From the NCBI GenBank assembly GCA_004519485.1, contig CP038117.1, positions 1,321,001 to 1,385,000 of the forward strand: a stretch of DNA of 64,000 nucleotides, read 5' to 3'. The stretch comes from Nannochloropsis oceanica (lineage: Eukaryota; Sar; Eustigmatophyceae; Eustigmatales; Monodopsidaceae). The notes beneath the pieces were generated by a model. That model searched no databases. It was not told where the DNA came from and saw nothing but the letters and a program-made list of their open reading frames with translations. Below are positions 1 through 12,254 of this stretch, piece after piece (position 1 is the stretch's first letter; each line of letters opens with the position of its first letter). Position numbers and translations under genes: made by a program.

Positions 1-347
1 AGGCGCGGCAGATGATGGTAGTGATGATAAAGTATGTCCGCCTTGCGGAATCCCACGCTATAAGCTGCTCATTCAAGCAAGGTAGCTACCACCATCTATA
101 GGACCTTGGTCAAGATGCGGGCTGTCTGTCAAATAGGACAAACAAGTCTTATCTTATCCGGTCTCTTCCCTTCCATCATCACAGGGCGTTGCCTTGCCCT
201 CCTGTGCTTAACGAAAAGCGTATGGCTTCGTAAATCGACCGTATCGTCAGCATCAGCACCGCAATTACTAGCAGCACCAGCAGCAATACCATCATCAACT
301 GTAGGAAGAGGTGCAACAGGAACAGCCGACACAGCCGCATCAAAATT
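1..347. other. Upstream region, no gene recognised
   Basis: Short overlapping open frames occur on both strands, but none has a family signature or plausible splice partners. It probably holds the promoter and 5' UTR of the downstream VTT gene. Confidence 0.4.
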
Positions 348-2156
348 ATGCCGTCAATCCCGCTACCTACCCTTTCCAAGAAAGACGGCCGGGAGTACGC
401 GGCATTCGACGGGGGTGAGACCAACCCCCACCCTCCGACCCTGCCTCCTCCCCACTCTCCTCCTGACTCACCTGCCCACGCTCAAGCCAGTGGCGGTGAT
501 AGCAGCAATGGTGGTAGCAGCGGTGGCAGGGCAGCAGCCGCAGACATAGAAAGTGCAGATTTGAGTACATGTCCCGCAGACACACATGGGCGGCATGCTT
601 TGAGTATTGGGGGCGGGGAGAACCCCTTTTGGAGAATAGGAGGAGCCGACGAAGGGCTAGATAGAGGGCGGGATGGAGGGAGGGGGCGAGGGTGTTGCTG
701 GCGGATGACAAGGCTCCAGGTGTTCTTTGTGGCAGTGTTTGGGACCTGCAATCTGTTTTTAATAGCCGATGCGTTGGGAGAGCGTCGCGTCCTGGCGTGG
801 TTGGAAGGGGTGCTGGTACGTGAAAAATGGCGAGGAAGGGAGGGAGGGAAGGGGAAAGAGAGAGGCAGGAAGCATGGTCTGCGCCGAGCCGAAGTACGGT
901 GTGCTCACCTTCCCTCCCATCCTCCATTCCTCAATCCCCAGATCAATGCCCATCCCCATACCACGTCAGTAACGACGGGCTTGCTGCTCTGCTTGGGCTT
1001 CGTATTGGTGTTTCTCGGTTTCCCTACTACCCTGCTGGCAGTGCTTGCCGGGTACGTGTACAGGTACAAAGGGAGGGGGGAAAGTAAAGAGCGAGAAAGC
1101 GAGGCAGGAAAATAGAGGTGGCTTGCCCGAACATGAGCACGTGATAGCTTCAGAGGCAAGACATCCATTCGTCGCCCTTCGTCCTCCCATGCCCCTTTCT
1201 TTCTTCCTCCGATATCAGCGATCTCCTCCCTGCCCTCCTCCCTGCCCCCACCCTCGTCGGCTTTTTCAGTGATAACCCGTCCGGGTGCCGTCTGGTTTCT
1301 TATAGGACGCATACCATGCACAGCTCACCTTCCCTCCCTCCCTCCCTCCCTCCCTCCGTCGGTTTCTCTCGCCTCGCAGCACCCTCCTCTCTGGCCCCCT
1401 CCCTCTCCTCGTTGCCTCCTTGGTGGTGACCCTCACCTCCTCCCTCGGCTGCTGCCTCGCCTTCCTCGTGACTCGTGCCATCCTGCGGGACGTGGCCTCT
1501 GAAGTCTTGTACTCCCATCCACGGCTAGGTGGGAAGGGAGGGAGGGAGGGAGGGAAAGGGAGGGAGGGAGAGGGGGGTAAGGGAGGGAGAGGACTAAGGG
1601 AGAGGACTGAGGGGGAAAGGATGGGAGGGAGGGAGGGAGGGAGGGAGGGGAGGGATATCACCTGGGAATTTGGCGCAATTATATAATAACCAATCTCTGC
1701 CTCTCCCTTTCCCTCTCTCCCTCCCTCGACCTCTCCCTTCTCCCCTCTTACCCTTCCACAGCCGCCCTCGACGCCGTCCTGGCGCAAAACGGACTGCGAT
1801 TTAATCTCCTCCTGCGCCTGTGTCCGTTTCTCCCCTTCTCCCTCCTTAACGTCGGCCTGGGGTTAACGGCTATTCGAACCGACGATTTTGCGTTGGGCAC
1901 GGTGGTGGGGATGCTACCATCTGTCATCCTCCTGGCCTACCTGGGAGGGGCGGAGGGGGGGGGAGAGGGAGGGGTGGAAGGGGCAGTGGCCTTGTTAGTG
2001 CAGAATCATCCAGTAGAGGCTCGGCTCGTGTATGTAGGTGGAGCGGTGCTGCTGGTGGGGGTGGGAGGGATGGTGTGGAGAGGGGTGAGGAGGGTAGTGA
2101 GGGAGGAGGAGGTGCGGAAGCAGAGCGTGATGGATTCGTTGGGGTGGGAGATGTGA
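348..2156 (+). CDS. VTT-domain (TVP38/TMEM64-like, SNARE-associated Golgi) membrane protein
   Basis: Predicted multi-pass membrane protein of about 377 residues in four exons: 348-815, 942-1063, 1380-1528 and 1762-2156. Residues about 1-110 are a polar, low-complexity N-tail, followed by a first membrane segment (VFFVAVFGTCNLFLIADAL). Exon 2 encodes the hydrophobic GFPTTLLAVLAGYVY block. Exon 3 encodes a membrane helix with SLGCCLAFLVTR. Exon 4 encodes RLCPFLPFSLLNVGLGLTAI followed by GTVVGMLPSVILLAYLGG. This order and wording match the VTT (formerly SNARE-associated Golgi) family, whose eukaryotic members act as ER/Golgi membrane proteins in lipid scrambling and vesicle traffic. The role here is inferred from family only. 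Introns 1 and 3 carry GGGA arrays after the donor. The start is the first in-frame ATG giving a continuous exon 1; a later start is possible because the N-tail is not conserved. Confidence 0.75.
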
Positions 2157-2427
2157 AGGAGGGAGGGAGGGAGGGACGGACGGAGGGAGGAAGGCGTTGA
2201 AGTGTGAGATATGGAAGGAGGGGGGGGAAGGATGTGAAGGAGGGAGGGATGGAGGAAGGGAGGGACGGAGGGAGGCGTGGAAGTGTATAGGCGAGGAGTA
2301 AAAAGGAAACATGAGGCGACAACGGAATCATATGGATCATATGTCTTATTTGTCTTTGAATTTTTACTGCTTCATTCTCAACTGCTTGTACGCACATATG
2401 CACACCTCCCCTCCCTTCTCTCTTCCG

Positions 2428-4514
2428 TTACGGCTTCTTCTCCCCCTCCCTAACTCCATCCATCGCGCCCTCCACAGCGGACCCCACCCTCTTTCCCATG
2501 TCCTGAATGAGCGCCTCCACCTTCCGTTGAGCTTCAAGGACCTCCGCCGAGTCCACCTGAAAAGAAAAGATCGAGGGAGGGATGCAGGGAGGGACGGAGG
2601 AAGGAGGTACGGAGGGAGGCTGTGTGAGTGGCGGTATCGAGACGCGCTGGAAGACTCGGACATTCTGCCTTCAACGCCTCCTCCTCCCTCCCTCCCTCCC
2701 TCGCCCTTTTTACCGAGGCATCGAAAGCGCGCATGGCCTCTTGCACCTCATTCTCCACCTTCCCCTTCTCCTCCTCGCTCAGCCCCACCACTCGGTCCAA
2801 GGCGTCTCTTAGAGCCCGGAGATTCTTCTGCTTGTTTCTACAAGGGAGAGGGGGGGGGAAGAGAGGGAGGGAGGGAGGGAGAGTATGTGTGTGGGTTGGG
2901 AGCTGATGCTTATAGGGCGGGGAGGGGATGAGGGAGGGAGGGAGGGAGGGATAGAGGGACAAAGGGACAGAGGGACAGAGGGACAGAGGAGACAAGGAAG
3001 AGGGATTAAAGGCATATCACAAAGGGTCAACTCACACCAGCAAGAGGAGGGAGGAAAGGAGAGAGGGAGGGAGGGAAGGAGGGAGAGGGCGCATCACATC
3101 ACACCAACAAGACACGCAAGCACTTACTCTTCAACTGCCTCGGCCGTCCATTCCCCCTCTAATACTAACGATCTGAAGGCCGCCATCTGTAATTGCATGT
3201 GGAAAAAGGAGATAGAAGGACCCGCTTTAGTACTGGCTGGCTCGACCTCTTCCCTCCTTCCCTCCCTCCCTCCCTCCCCCTCTACCTGCTTCTCGATGGC
3301 CGCCTGCACTTCCTCCGCGCTGTGGTCTCGGCCTTCCTTGTACCCCGCCACGAACTCCCGGACGGTTATCCGTAGCTACGGGGGAGGCGAAGAAGAGGAA
3401 GGAGGGAGAGAGGAAGGGAGGGCGGCAGGAAAAGGGGTGATAGTGAGGGAATGAGAAGAGAGACGGAGTCATACTTAACTCTGAACAGACGGACTACAAG
3501 AAGGTTTGGGTTAGGGTTATTTTCGTCTCTCCAGTGCACACACTGCCGCTTCAGCCCTTCTCTAGCCCTTTCTCCCTCCTCTCTCTCCCTCCCTCCCTCC
3601 CTCCCTTCCTCCTCACCAGCTCCATCCTATCCGTGGCAACTTCCTCCAACTGGTGCTTCCCCTCCGTCCATTCCTTCCTAAGAGTCTCCACCTCGGCCTT
3701 GATCTCCTCCTCACTCAGTTGCAGCTTTACGTCTCTCATTCTCTCCTTCACAAACACTTCCATCTCCTTCTTTTTCTCCTCCATCAAGGTCGCGCTAGTC
3801 GCCTCAGGAGTCCACCCATTCCTCAACACAGCATCTGCGTCGTCTCCCGCCTTCCCCCGCACCAACCCCCGGCCTAGTCCTCCCTCCCTCCTAAAGGTAT
3901 CGTAGTCGAAAGAATTGCGCCAGGCTTGAAAGGCTCGTTGCCAGACGCGGGCGTGTTCGACAGGGTTACGCCTGTTGTAATTTGGGCATGGAGAAGTCGG
4001 AGGAGGGAGGGAGGAGGGATGGGAGAGAAGAGCGGAAGTAAGAAAAATTAGGGGGGATAGGGGGAAAAGGGGGGTAGGGGGATTGTTGGTCTAAGGTAAG
4101 GTAATCTGTCATTCGTAGGGCCTGGGACAAAATGAAGGGGGAAGGAAGGGTAACCAACGGCCATGCATACGGGCACGCACACCAGGGGTCCATACCATCG
4201 CTTGTTCCCTGCCTTCTCCTTGGTGGAAATACCGTGCGCCTCATCGTAGCCAGGAGGATTGTCCATGGGACGCACACTTTCCCATGATTCCTCAATATAA
4301 CTAGAACGGAGGGAGGGAAGAAGGAGAAGGGCAAGGAGGGAGGGAGCGGTTGATACGGATGTGATGTAGAAGGGGAGAGAGAGGCTGTTGCTTGCTGGAA
4401 CGGTGAGCAAAAACAACCGACACCACACCCCACCCTCCACAAAACTTACCGACGAACCCGGGCCAAGGGTGCAGGCAGACGGCGACTTAGAGGCGGTGGT
4501 AGGTTTGGCGACAT
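2428..4514 (-). CDS. Uncharacterised coiled-coil protein
   Basis: I do not recognise a family. A phase-consistent model of about 313 residues uses seven exons: 4450-4514, 4181-4300, 3617-3971, 3286-3375, 3128-3186, 2714-2837 and 2428-2556. The N-terminus (MSPNLPPPLSRRLPAPLARV) is basic and lacks acids, which could be an organelle presequence. Exon 2 has a conserved-looking segment (ESWESVRPMDNPPGYDEAHG). The rest is highly charged and helical, for example EEKKKEMEVFVKERMRD, LSEEEIKAEVETLRKEW and SEEEKGKVENEVQEAMRAF, typical of a long coiled coil. The donor of exon 2 was chosen as GTGCGT because both alternatives lead straight to a stop. The donor of exon 6 (GTAAAA) is weak, so the C-terminal join is less certain. 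It is convergent with the VTT gene upstream in the window. Confidence 0.6.
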
Positions 4515-5055
4515 CTTTTCCTTTCCTGTGGGAATGTCGGACCGACTGAGTTCAGTAATGGCGTGCTCATGAAAAGAAGCAGAGCAGAGCGGGGAATTTC
4601 AGTTCAACAAAAAGCAAAAGCAAAAACCCCACCAGCAGTCGGCCTGCTTTGAGTTCGACTTGAAAGATGCTCCGCAGTGCAGCATTGATGCTTAAGTGCG
4701 GTGATGCATGCCTTGGTGACATGATTGTGGCTGTGGCCCGTCCAACATGTAATCATCTACAGCCGCAAGCCTATCTCCTTTTCAACTCGCTCCAGTGGGC
4801 GCCTGCAAACCAGTTTGTCAGGAAACCAATCAACAGCGGTATAGGACAGCAACACACACACACATAAACGTATATTTTATATTCACAGTGCCCGAGGGCA
4901 AGGGGATACATTTTTCCTCAGGACCTAGCTGGCTGGGTGGTCGGCATTGGCTCTGGTTGAACACACACGCACGCATTATTCCATCTCTTTACTTTGATTC
5001 GTTCGTTCATCTTCACACCATTCCTGTCCAAAGTAGTCCATTAGGTACTAATTCC
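4515..5055. other. Divergent intergenic region
   Basis: About 540 bases between the starts of the coiled-coil gene (-) and the BTB-like gene (+), so it should hold both promoters. A short CA run lies near 4850-4865. No TATA box or other defined element can be assigned with confidence. Confidence 0.4.
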
Positions 5056-8000
5056 ATGCACGCGGGTCGCATCCTTTCCATCTCTGTGCCCAATGGTAGT
5101 AGCGTGCCGGACGTCTCCTTTTCCTTCCATCATCAACGGCAGCAGCAGCAACAGCAACAGCAACAACAGGAAAGCCGGGCGGAGGAGCAGGAGGAGACAG
5201 TGCGATGCCACCAAAGCCGAAATGAGTCCTCGTTGACGGCTGGGAGGGTATTGTCCGCTTCCTCTTTCGTGATGGAAAAGGGGCGGGGTGACAAGAATGA
5301 AGCAGGAGTAGGTGGGGCAGGGAAGGCAAGGGGAGGGATACCTCGCTTGGGACAGTCACCCAATGCCGAAGATGATGCGGCACTTGTTCGTCTCCTCGCA
5401 GGGCTTCAAAGGGAGGCTGATTACCTCACAAACAGGCACAGTACTAGCAGCAGTAGCAGCAGCAGCTGTGGTGATAGCCCTTTCATCACACCAGTGGGAT
5501 CCCACCACTTCCAAGGCGCCCATCTGGAAGCCTTGGAAGCCCTCCTTGAGTCCAATGAAGGCACCGACATCGAACTCCACCCCTCCTTCCGCCCTTCCTC
5601 CTCCTCCTCCTTCACTCCCTCCTCCTATCCCTCCTCCTCCACCACCGTCTTCCCCCCCCCATTGACCCTCCATTCCAAAATCACCCGTCACGGAACCCGC
5701 ATCTTTCGACCCAAAACCCGAGTCCAGGTTCCCTGGTCCTACCCCGTCACACATGCCCTCGCCACCTTCCTCTATACGGGCCGCCTCGTCGTCTCCACTG
5801 CCCACCTGGCCGACACCTACCGCGCCGCGCAAGAGGCTGGGGTACGGTCTTTGGCCTACCTCCTACGCACGCATCCTTTCTACGCCTTGCGCTTGACGAG
5901 TGCCGAAAAAGCGAGGTGAGGATGGAGAGGGAAAGAGGCGGAGGGGAAGGAGAAGACATCGGTCGTGTGTATTAAAGAGTGTGTATGTGCTTAAGCATGC
6001 ATCTTGGATTTCTTTAATACGTCCTCTCACTCCCCCCCGTTCCCTTCCCTCGATCCCTCCCTCCCTCGATCCCTCCCCCTCTCCCTCCAGCCACGTTCGC
6101 CGCTTCGCCGTGGTTGCCGGGAACGAAAGGCTCAGTGCCCTCTGCGATGCTTACACGCGCCGGCTGGCCTCCCATAAAACCACATACACGCTGGTGGCCC
6201 CTGTGCCTTTTGCCTGGCTTCGGGCCCGCCCGCTTTTGATAGGGGACAAGGTCAGGGAAGGAGGGAGGGAGGGAGGGAGGGAGGGAGGGAGGGAGGGAGG
6301 GAGGGAGGGAGGGTGGTTCTTGTTACCGTGCTGTAAACAAGCGCATCGTTATTGATTCATCCTCCCCTCCCTTCCCTCCCTCCCACCGCCAGTCCCTCCT
6401 CCTCGCGTTCAGCCACCGCCCTTCCCCCGTCCACGAAACGTCCAGCAATATCGTCCTCTCCATACAAGATCACCTCCCCTCTTCCTCGCCCCCCTCCTCC
6501 CTCCCGCTTTCTCTTTGTCACAACACCTGCCTCCGCCTCGACAAGGACCCTTCCACCCCCTGGTCCCCGACCTGGTTCGCCTCCTCGTCTCCTCTCCCTC
6601 CCTCCCCCTCACCCGCCTGTATGGAGGGTGACAAAAACGGACTTGTGTGGCTTTACGTCTTATGCTCTCAGGCACATGCACCGGTCGTGCTCAAGGCGCT
6701 CCTCAGGTAGGGGAAAGGAGGGTATGAGGGAGAGAGGGAGGAAAGAGACAGACTGAAGGAGACTTAATTAATCCATGAGAGGGGAGAAGAAAGAGCGAAC
6801 AGCCTAGCTACATGTCTGTACGTATGTGTACTTATTCATGCAAGTCTTAACAGGGAGCTAAGCGTGTCCAAGGCACTGTGCGACGCCGAGCCCCAGGCAG
6901 GGGTTGAGGGAGGGAGGGAGGAAGCGGTAGAGGGAGGAGGAAGGGAGCGATCAGATTCAGTCTCGTCCACGGCATCGAGCGGGTCGTCTTTGGCTTCCTT
7001 CTCCTCCTACTCCTCCTCCTCTTCCGTTAGCAGTGAGGAAGGGGGAGAAGAAGATGGGGGGGAGGAAGGGAACAATGATGAAGAGGGAATGGAGGCGGGG
7101 CAGGAGGAGGAAAAAGACGGGATACAGGCGGCGGGAAATGAGATCGAGATGGAGGAGGAAGGGAGGAAGAGGGGGAAAGTGCGAGTGAAGAGTAGTCGAG
7201 GGATTATCTACAGCATTCGTTTTGAAGAGCACAAAGTGTCCTCCCTCCCTTCTTCCTCCTCGCCGCATCACCGTCGTCATCACCACCACCACCACCACCA
7301 CCACCACCACAACCTCAACAACAATAACAACAATATCAACAAGAAGAAGAAGAACAGTTTCAAGGTTCTCTCGCTTTGGGCTTGGGGCGCTGCAACGAAG
7401 AAGGACGAAACGGATTATGAAGACGAGGAAGGGAAGGAGGACGGGGAGGAAGAAGTCTTTGCTGCCTTGGAAGCTTACATGCCGCAGATGCCAGTGGATA
7501 CGTTTTCCTCCTCCTCTACCACCACCATCAAAGCCACCCTCCGCGTTGTGGATCCCCCTCTGCCCCTCCTGGCCCACGTGCTGGCCGGGACAGATGCTGT
7601 GTCTGTCGACTGGGAGGTGAGGAGGGAGGGAGGGAGGGAGGGAGGGAGGGAGGGAGGGAGGAAAGGGTGCAGAGTTTATCGATTTGAGCTTATTGACGGG
7701 GAGATACTGACATACACCAACATCTACAAATAAACACAGGGAAATGCTCTCCTCCTCCCCCACCTGCCGCTGCCGACCCTTGAGGTCCTCCTCGTCCGCT
7801 TTCTCCTGCTGTCCTATTCCTCCCCCTCCTCTTCCTTATCCCTCTCTGTTTCCCTCCTCGAAAGGCATAAAAACAATTCAATTTCCAACGAGGATGAAAA
7901 AGGGGGGCTGGAGCAAGGAAATACCGGTGTGACCGGCCTTCTCCATCCCTCCCTCACCCTTGAACCGGAGGACGCCGAGGGGGAAATGGCCTTCTCCTTC

Positions 8001-8177
8001 AACAGGAGCAAGACTTCGAGATCCCGCTTGGAGAACAATCTAATTGAGGGAGGAAGAGAGGGCGGAGAGGAGGAGAGGAATAATTATTATAGTCGTCATT
8101 GGCACCATATTCCTGCGCGGGAGATGAAACGGTTGGTGCATGTGAAGGGGTGGGGAGGAGGGGGAGGGCGGGCTTAG
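5056..8177 (+). CDS. BTB/POZ-like domain protein with homopolymer tracts
   Basis: Five-exon model (5056-5915, 6091-6250, 6393-6706, 6854-7616, 7740-8177), about 844 residues, all phases consistent. After a Gln- and Ser-rich N-tail, residues about 200-280 read like a BTB/POZ domain: a region ending RVQVPWSYPVTHALATFLYT, then GRLVVSTAHLADTYRAAQEA and GVRSLAYLL, the usual 'Y-TG ... L ... A..a....L' helical end. Exon 2 (FAVVAGNERLSALCDAYTRR) fits the segment after BTB. A second BTB-like stretch may exist near residues 665-720 (LPLLAHVLAGTDAVSVDWE, then LPLPTLEVLLVRFLLLS). BTB proteins usually act as adaptors, often for cullin-3 ligases; no BACK, Kelch or MATH domain is obvious. Exon 4 has acidic stretches plus poly-His and poly-Asn runs. 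Start taken at MHAGRILS; an in-frame ATG exists at 4795 but its extra sequence looks non-coding. Confidence 0.6.
6255..6313 (+). repeat. (GGGA)n array in intron 2 of the BTB-like gene
   Basis: Almost uninterrupted GGGA tetranucleotide units immediately after the splice donor at 6251, followed downstream by a TCCC-rich tract before the acceptor at 6392. The array can form a G-quadruplex on the sense strand. Confidence 0.9.
7276..7353 (+). repeat. In-frame CAC / AAC / AAG triplet tract
   Basis: Consecutive CAC triplets encode about eleven histidines, followed by AAC-rich (Asn) and AAG (Lys) triplets inside exon 4 of the BTB-like gene. Triplet slippage is the likely source. Confidence 0.85.
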
Positions 8178-9569
8178 GGATCGCCTAGGAAGGAGGGGAT
8201 ATGGATATTTTTACATCAGAAGTCTGAAATAGTGCGCGAAGAGTGGAGGAATCAAAAAGCGGGAAATGGCTGAAAAGCTTCGTAGACTCGTGGAAAAGAA
8301 GGAAGGAGTTAAGGTGATGGATGATGCTTAGAAATGAGAGAGGTGCCTTGGGAAGACACCTTATGAAAAAGCAAACTCACGTGAATGGCAAGAAAGATAC
8401 ATAGATAGACAACTGATATGATAAGAAATCGATTCTTCATCACTTAGATTTAAATCAGGCATCTAGAGGAAAGGGGGTAGAGATAAACCATTCACTTTTC
8501 GTTTTGACGTGGGTTTTTGAGCGTTCTCCGGGAAGAGTAGGGGAGTGAAGAGGAAGCCACTTGCACTTTCTGTACCACCAACAGTGAAAACAAGTCAATA
8601 GGGACTGACGGGAATCGGGAGAATTTTGAAATTTCTGACCATCCATATATTGACTGAGATCCCTTTTATATGAGGGGTGAAAGAGAAAAGAGCGATTTTT
8701 GATTGGGCCTCAAACTATCTCAAACGCCCCACTGCAAATAGGGACAAGGCCGTATCCGTTTGCGATGGTTTACGAGAGCCGATTTTGAAGTGATCTAAAT
8801 TAAGTGCTCCGTAGCGGGCTTTTTGACATTTCCAGTATCAACTTACCAAAAAAAGAAAATTAACAATTGATCGTTTACATATTCCCGTGGCTTTTCTTTT
8901 TTTTCCAGGTCTTGTCTTGACTCCTCAATTTGCAAATGTCCACTTGCTTGGCATCTTGCAAGCCAACTGAGTTTCTGACCAGACATGCTCATATATTGTC
9001 TCTCCGAAAACTCATAAGCACAACATCAATGAACACACAACTGAACCTTTCCCGTGTTGACTTTACCTGCTCAACAGAATACCCCCGCTGATATCGTCCT
9101 GAGGAAGTGTGTCACTTCTTCTTATGTCGCCTACTGTTGGATTAGCGAAACATGAATTCCATATTACTTTCTCACAACACGTCTTTCTCATTATTGCGTC
9201 CACAGGTCTAATATCTCAGCTACTCTGATGCTTTTTGTGTATCAACTGCGGTGTTTTCCGTGTAAGCCTATATGCGGCTTTTATTGAATCTCTGGTGTTG
9301 TGTACGTACTTTCCTGGTTAATTTCTTTTGTATCACATGCTTCATAACTTACTTCTCCCACTGAGTCGTGGCCCAGATTCGAGACAAGGCTGGCGCATAG
9401 TTTACCCCATCCTTCAATAGCACTACCTTGACAAAAATCTAATGGTATTCAACGTCTTACTACCTTTCCGGATCTAGTACATTGCTAACCAATGTTATCA
9501 TTACGTGTCGACCATTGTTGGTCATGGCAAGAAAGCCTTACTAATTTAAAATCCTGAAATCAATTACTG
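8178..9569. other. Gene-free AT-richer intergenic stretch between convergent genes
   Basis: About 1.4 kb between the 3' ends of the BTB-like gene and the NSF-like gene. It lacks the GGGA/TCCC arrays common nearby and has no long frame with a recognisable family. I see no RNA gene or mobile-element signature in it. Confidence 0.5.
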
Positions 9570-11306
9570 TTAATTATGGCTCCCTTCGTCTTCCTCTATT
9601 TTCTTTTCCTCCTCCGTATTGAGCGCTTGTCGTTGCAACAATTCCCGCACCGTCCATGGTCCATTCTCTTCCTTTCGCAGCATTGTGCTCTTCCCAGCTC
9701 CCTCACCCTTGCCCAGCAACGCCGCCACATGTCCCGCCGTCTCAACCAAAGGCAAAGCTACCCGGACACTAAATTTCTCCCATAGACCAAGGGCACACAG
9801 CGTCTTTTGGTCCAGCGATGTGGTAGCCAGCACTACCCCCACTCGGGACATTTTTGCAGGGGTACGACCGAGGACTGCAAGGAGGCTATGAAGACGTGGC
9901 AAAGAAACTCGACCGCCTTGTAGCGGCACGTACTGCGAAAGGCCCTCCAAGTCGTCCAGCATCAGCAGGGAATGTGGGCATTGGTGCGCATCCTGTACAG
10001 CTTGGGCTAGTGTGTCGCATGCGGCTTCTTCTCCCAAGCTCGCAAGTTCTTGCCCCGTGAGATGTCGACGAAAGGTAAACCCGCCGGCCAAGGAGCCAAG
10101 GTGAGCAAGCACAGCCGACTTCCCAGCGCCGGGAGGGCCTTGAAGAAGAATCGTCACAAGGGGCAGCTGGCCACCGTTACGAGCTTGATCGAGGGTAGTT
10201 AGTAGGCTCTGGACGAGGGTCGGTACCTCGGGGCGGAAGGCCACAAACCCCATGCGTTGGTGCGTGGCCCACTGCTGGCTCGCAGCGCCAAAGTGGGGCT
10301 TTGCTTCGCGGAGCGCCCGCAGCAAGTCAAGCATACACAAGTTCAATTTCGACGATGATAAGTCGCTTTTAATTACATCAGCATCCAGCACATCATGCTT
10401 ACGACTGACCTGTCGCTGTAAGGCAAAAGACAAGCCTCCCTTGACGACGCCCTCGATCTCCGCGCCAGTAAAATTAGGCGTCAATCGTGCGAGCTGGTGG
10501 AAGTCTACGTCGGCGGACAAGCAACCCTCGTTGGCAAAACCCCGGGTATGAATATGAAATATCTGTGCCCGGCCTGCTTCGTCGGGTAGACCAACCTCCA
10601 CATGGACCTCAAGACGGCCTGGGCGTAAGAGTGCGTCATCCAGGAGGTCTTTCCGGTTGGTGGTGCCGATGCACAATATGTTGTCAAAGGCCGCCAACCC
10701 GTCGATCTTGGAAAGAAGCTGGTTAACGCAGCTGTCCAGAACTCCCGACGAATCCCGCAGCGTCCCCCGCTTTCGCGTCAAGGCGTCTATCTCGTCAAAT
10801 ATGATTACGTGCAAGGCCGAGGCGCTGCCTTTCTCCTTGAATTCTTGTTCAGCGTCCTGGAAAATGGCCCGGATATTCTCTTCGCTCTTACCCACCCACA
10901 TGGACAGAAGCTCTGGCCCAGAAATGAGTTTAGGTTTAGCAGCATGCAGTAATGCGGCGAGTTGACGTGCCACGAGCGTCTTACCCGTGCCTGGTGGCCC
11001 GTGTAACAAAATGCCCCGGACGTGCTTGACGCCAAGTCGCTTGGCCATGTCCGGAGACAGGAGGCGCGATGCCAAGGCCCGGCGCAGCAAGGTTATAACG
11101 GGGCCATCCAGGCCACCAATGTCCAGCTGATGTAGGAGTGCAGATGTGTTCTTGGAGGCAGAGTTGGTAGTGATTGCGGCTTCGGTATCCTCACCTTCAT
11201 TCATGAGAAGCTCGCGCAGGAGGGCCAGGGATGTGTTCGGTGTCGGAGAAGTGGGAGTTTGGGGAGCTTGGGGTGTACGAGCCATGGCATGTTTGCCGCG
11301 TGCCAT
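9570..11306 (-). CDS. NSF-like double AAA+ ATPase lacking the N domain
   Basis: Intronless, 578 residues from the ATG at 11306. It has two AAA+ modules. D1 begins with IGGLDGPVITLLRRALASRL, has Walker A GPPGTGKT, Walker B VIIFDEIDAL and second region of homology GTTNRKDLLDDALLRPGR. D2 has Walker A GPPGAGKS and a degenerate Walker B LLMLDDLEGL followed by QYVPLQGGR, which is the NSF D2 pattern (DD-E-LL-YVPIG). NSF/Sec18 uses D1 hydrolysis to disassemble SNARE complexes after membrane fusion; its N domain binds alpha-SNAP. Here only about 65 residues precede D1, so the roughly 200-residue N domain is absent. The open frame extends upstream to 11624, but that extension shows no N-domain similarity and looks like 5' UTR. 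It could be a specialised paralogue beside a full-length NSF elsewhere. Confidence 0.88.
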   Translation of the reverse strand: MARGKHAMARTPQAPQTPTSPTPNTSLALLRELLMNEGEDTEAAITTNSASKNTSALLHQLDIGGLDGPVITLLRRALASRLLSPDMAKRLGVKHVRGILLHGPPGTGKTLVARQLAALLHAAKPKLISGPELLSMWVGKSEENIRAIFQDAEQEFKEKGSASALHVIIFDEIDALTRKRGTLRDSSGVLDSCVNQLLSKIDGLAAFDNILCIGTTNRKDLLDDALLRPGRLEVHVEVGLPDEAGRAQIFHIHTRGFANEGCLSADVDFHQLARLTPNFTGAEIEGVVKGGLSFALQRQVSRKHDVLDADVIKSDLSSSKLNLCMLDLLRALREAKPHFGAASQQWATHQRMGFVAFRPEVPTLVQSLLTTLDQARNGGQLPLVTILLQGPPGAGKSAVLAHLGSLAGGFTFRRHLTGQELASLGEEAACDTLAQAVQDAHQCPHSLLMLDDLEGLSQYVPLQGGRVSLPRLHSLLAVLGRTPAKMSRVGVVLATTSLDQKTLCALGLWEKFSVRVALPLVETAGHVAALLGKGEGAGKSTMLRKEENGPWTVRELLQRQALNTEEEKKIEEDEGSHN

Positions 11307-12254
11307 GATTATTCGATAGAGAAAGTTTGCTGTGCTGGTATCAGTGTGTGGGGGAAGAGGGTAAGGGCGTCGTCGAATAAGGAGGAGGTTGTGGGAGTGA
11401 TGAAAGCGCTTCGTGCAGAAGATCGAGAACAATGCAAGATGAAAGTGCAAAAGAGAAGTATCTTGTGTGTTGTTGACAATGCCTGCATTAAATACATGCA
11501 CGAGGCTTCTTAGATGGAGGAAAGTGGGGCGCGTACATCGTCGCCGGAAAAGTGAGGTTGAGACAGAGGCGTTTGGTACGAGGGAGGAGAAAGGGGTGAT
11601 GATGATTGGATTATCGTGCTGCAATATTATTTCTCAATAGGTTTAACACCAACCAGGACATTGAATTAAAATGCAGGAGACTTGACGCTAAGGGAGCCAA
11701 GAAACTCGCACCGAACAAAACGCCGCCGGACAAGAGGCAAACGTGAAGCGTATGCTCTTCTGCTGCTGCTAAATTGCATGGATGATTCAGTGAAAGAGCG
11801 TGGACAGAGGGTTGAAAATGCTGTCAAGGCCCAAGGCCCCTCTATTCAATAAGTAGGCAATGATCCAATACTGTGGCTTAATGCACGGGTAGAACATTTT
11901 CTTTGGAGTTAGAACTCGTTGACGAGAAAGCAAGAATGCAACTCGCCAAATGGAGAACGAGAAACATATGACGAGAGAGGGGTGGCGTTGTGGAGGGAAG
12001 GAAGCCTTACTACACGGGGGGGAGGAGAGTGCTCGGTTTGCTTTTGCTGCATTTCCCTTGGCCTAGAGTCACATTATTGGAAATGGTCACAAGAAAATAT
12101 AAAATGCGTGCTGGTACAGAACAGGTGCATGTGCAGATGTATATGTCCCTTTTTGTCCCCCCCCCATCTGCTCCCCCGAACAGAACACTGATATTCTTAA
12201 CTGCAACATTCCCTCCCCACTCAACACATAGGAAACATACCTACAGTCAAGACA
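11307..12254. other. Divergent intergenic region
   Basis: About 950 bases separating the starts of the NSF-like gene (-) and the small Cys/His protein gene (+); presumably both promoters and 5' UTRs. The minus frame stays open to 11624 but without family signal. No RNA gene seen. Confidence 0.4.

Noticed and set aside
3505-3525. Telomere-like gggttaggg
   Set aside because: Only one to two units, inside an intron; no array.
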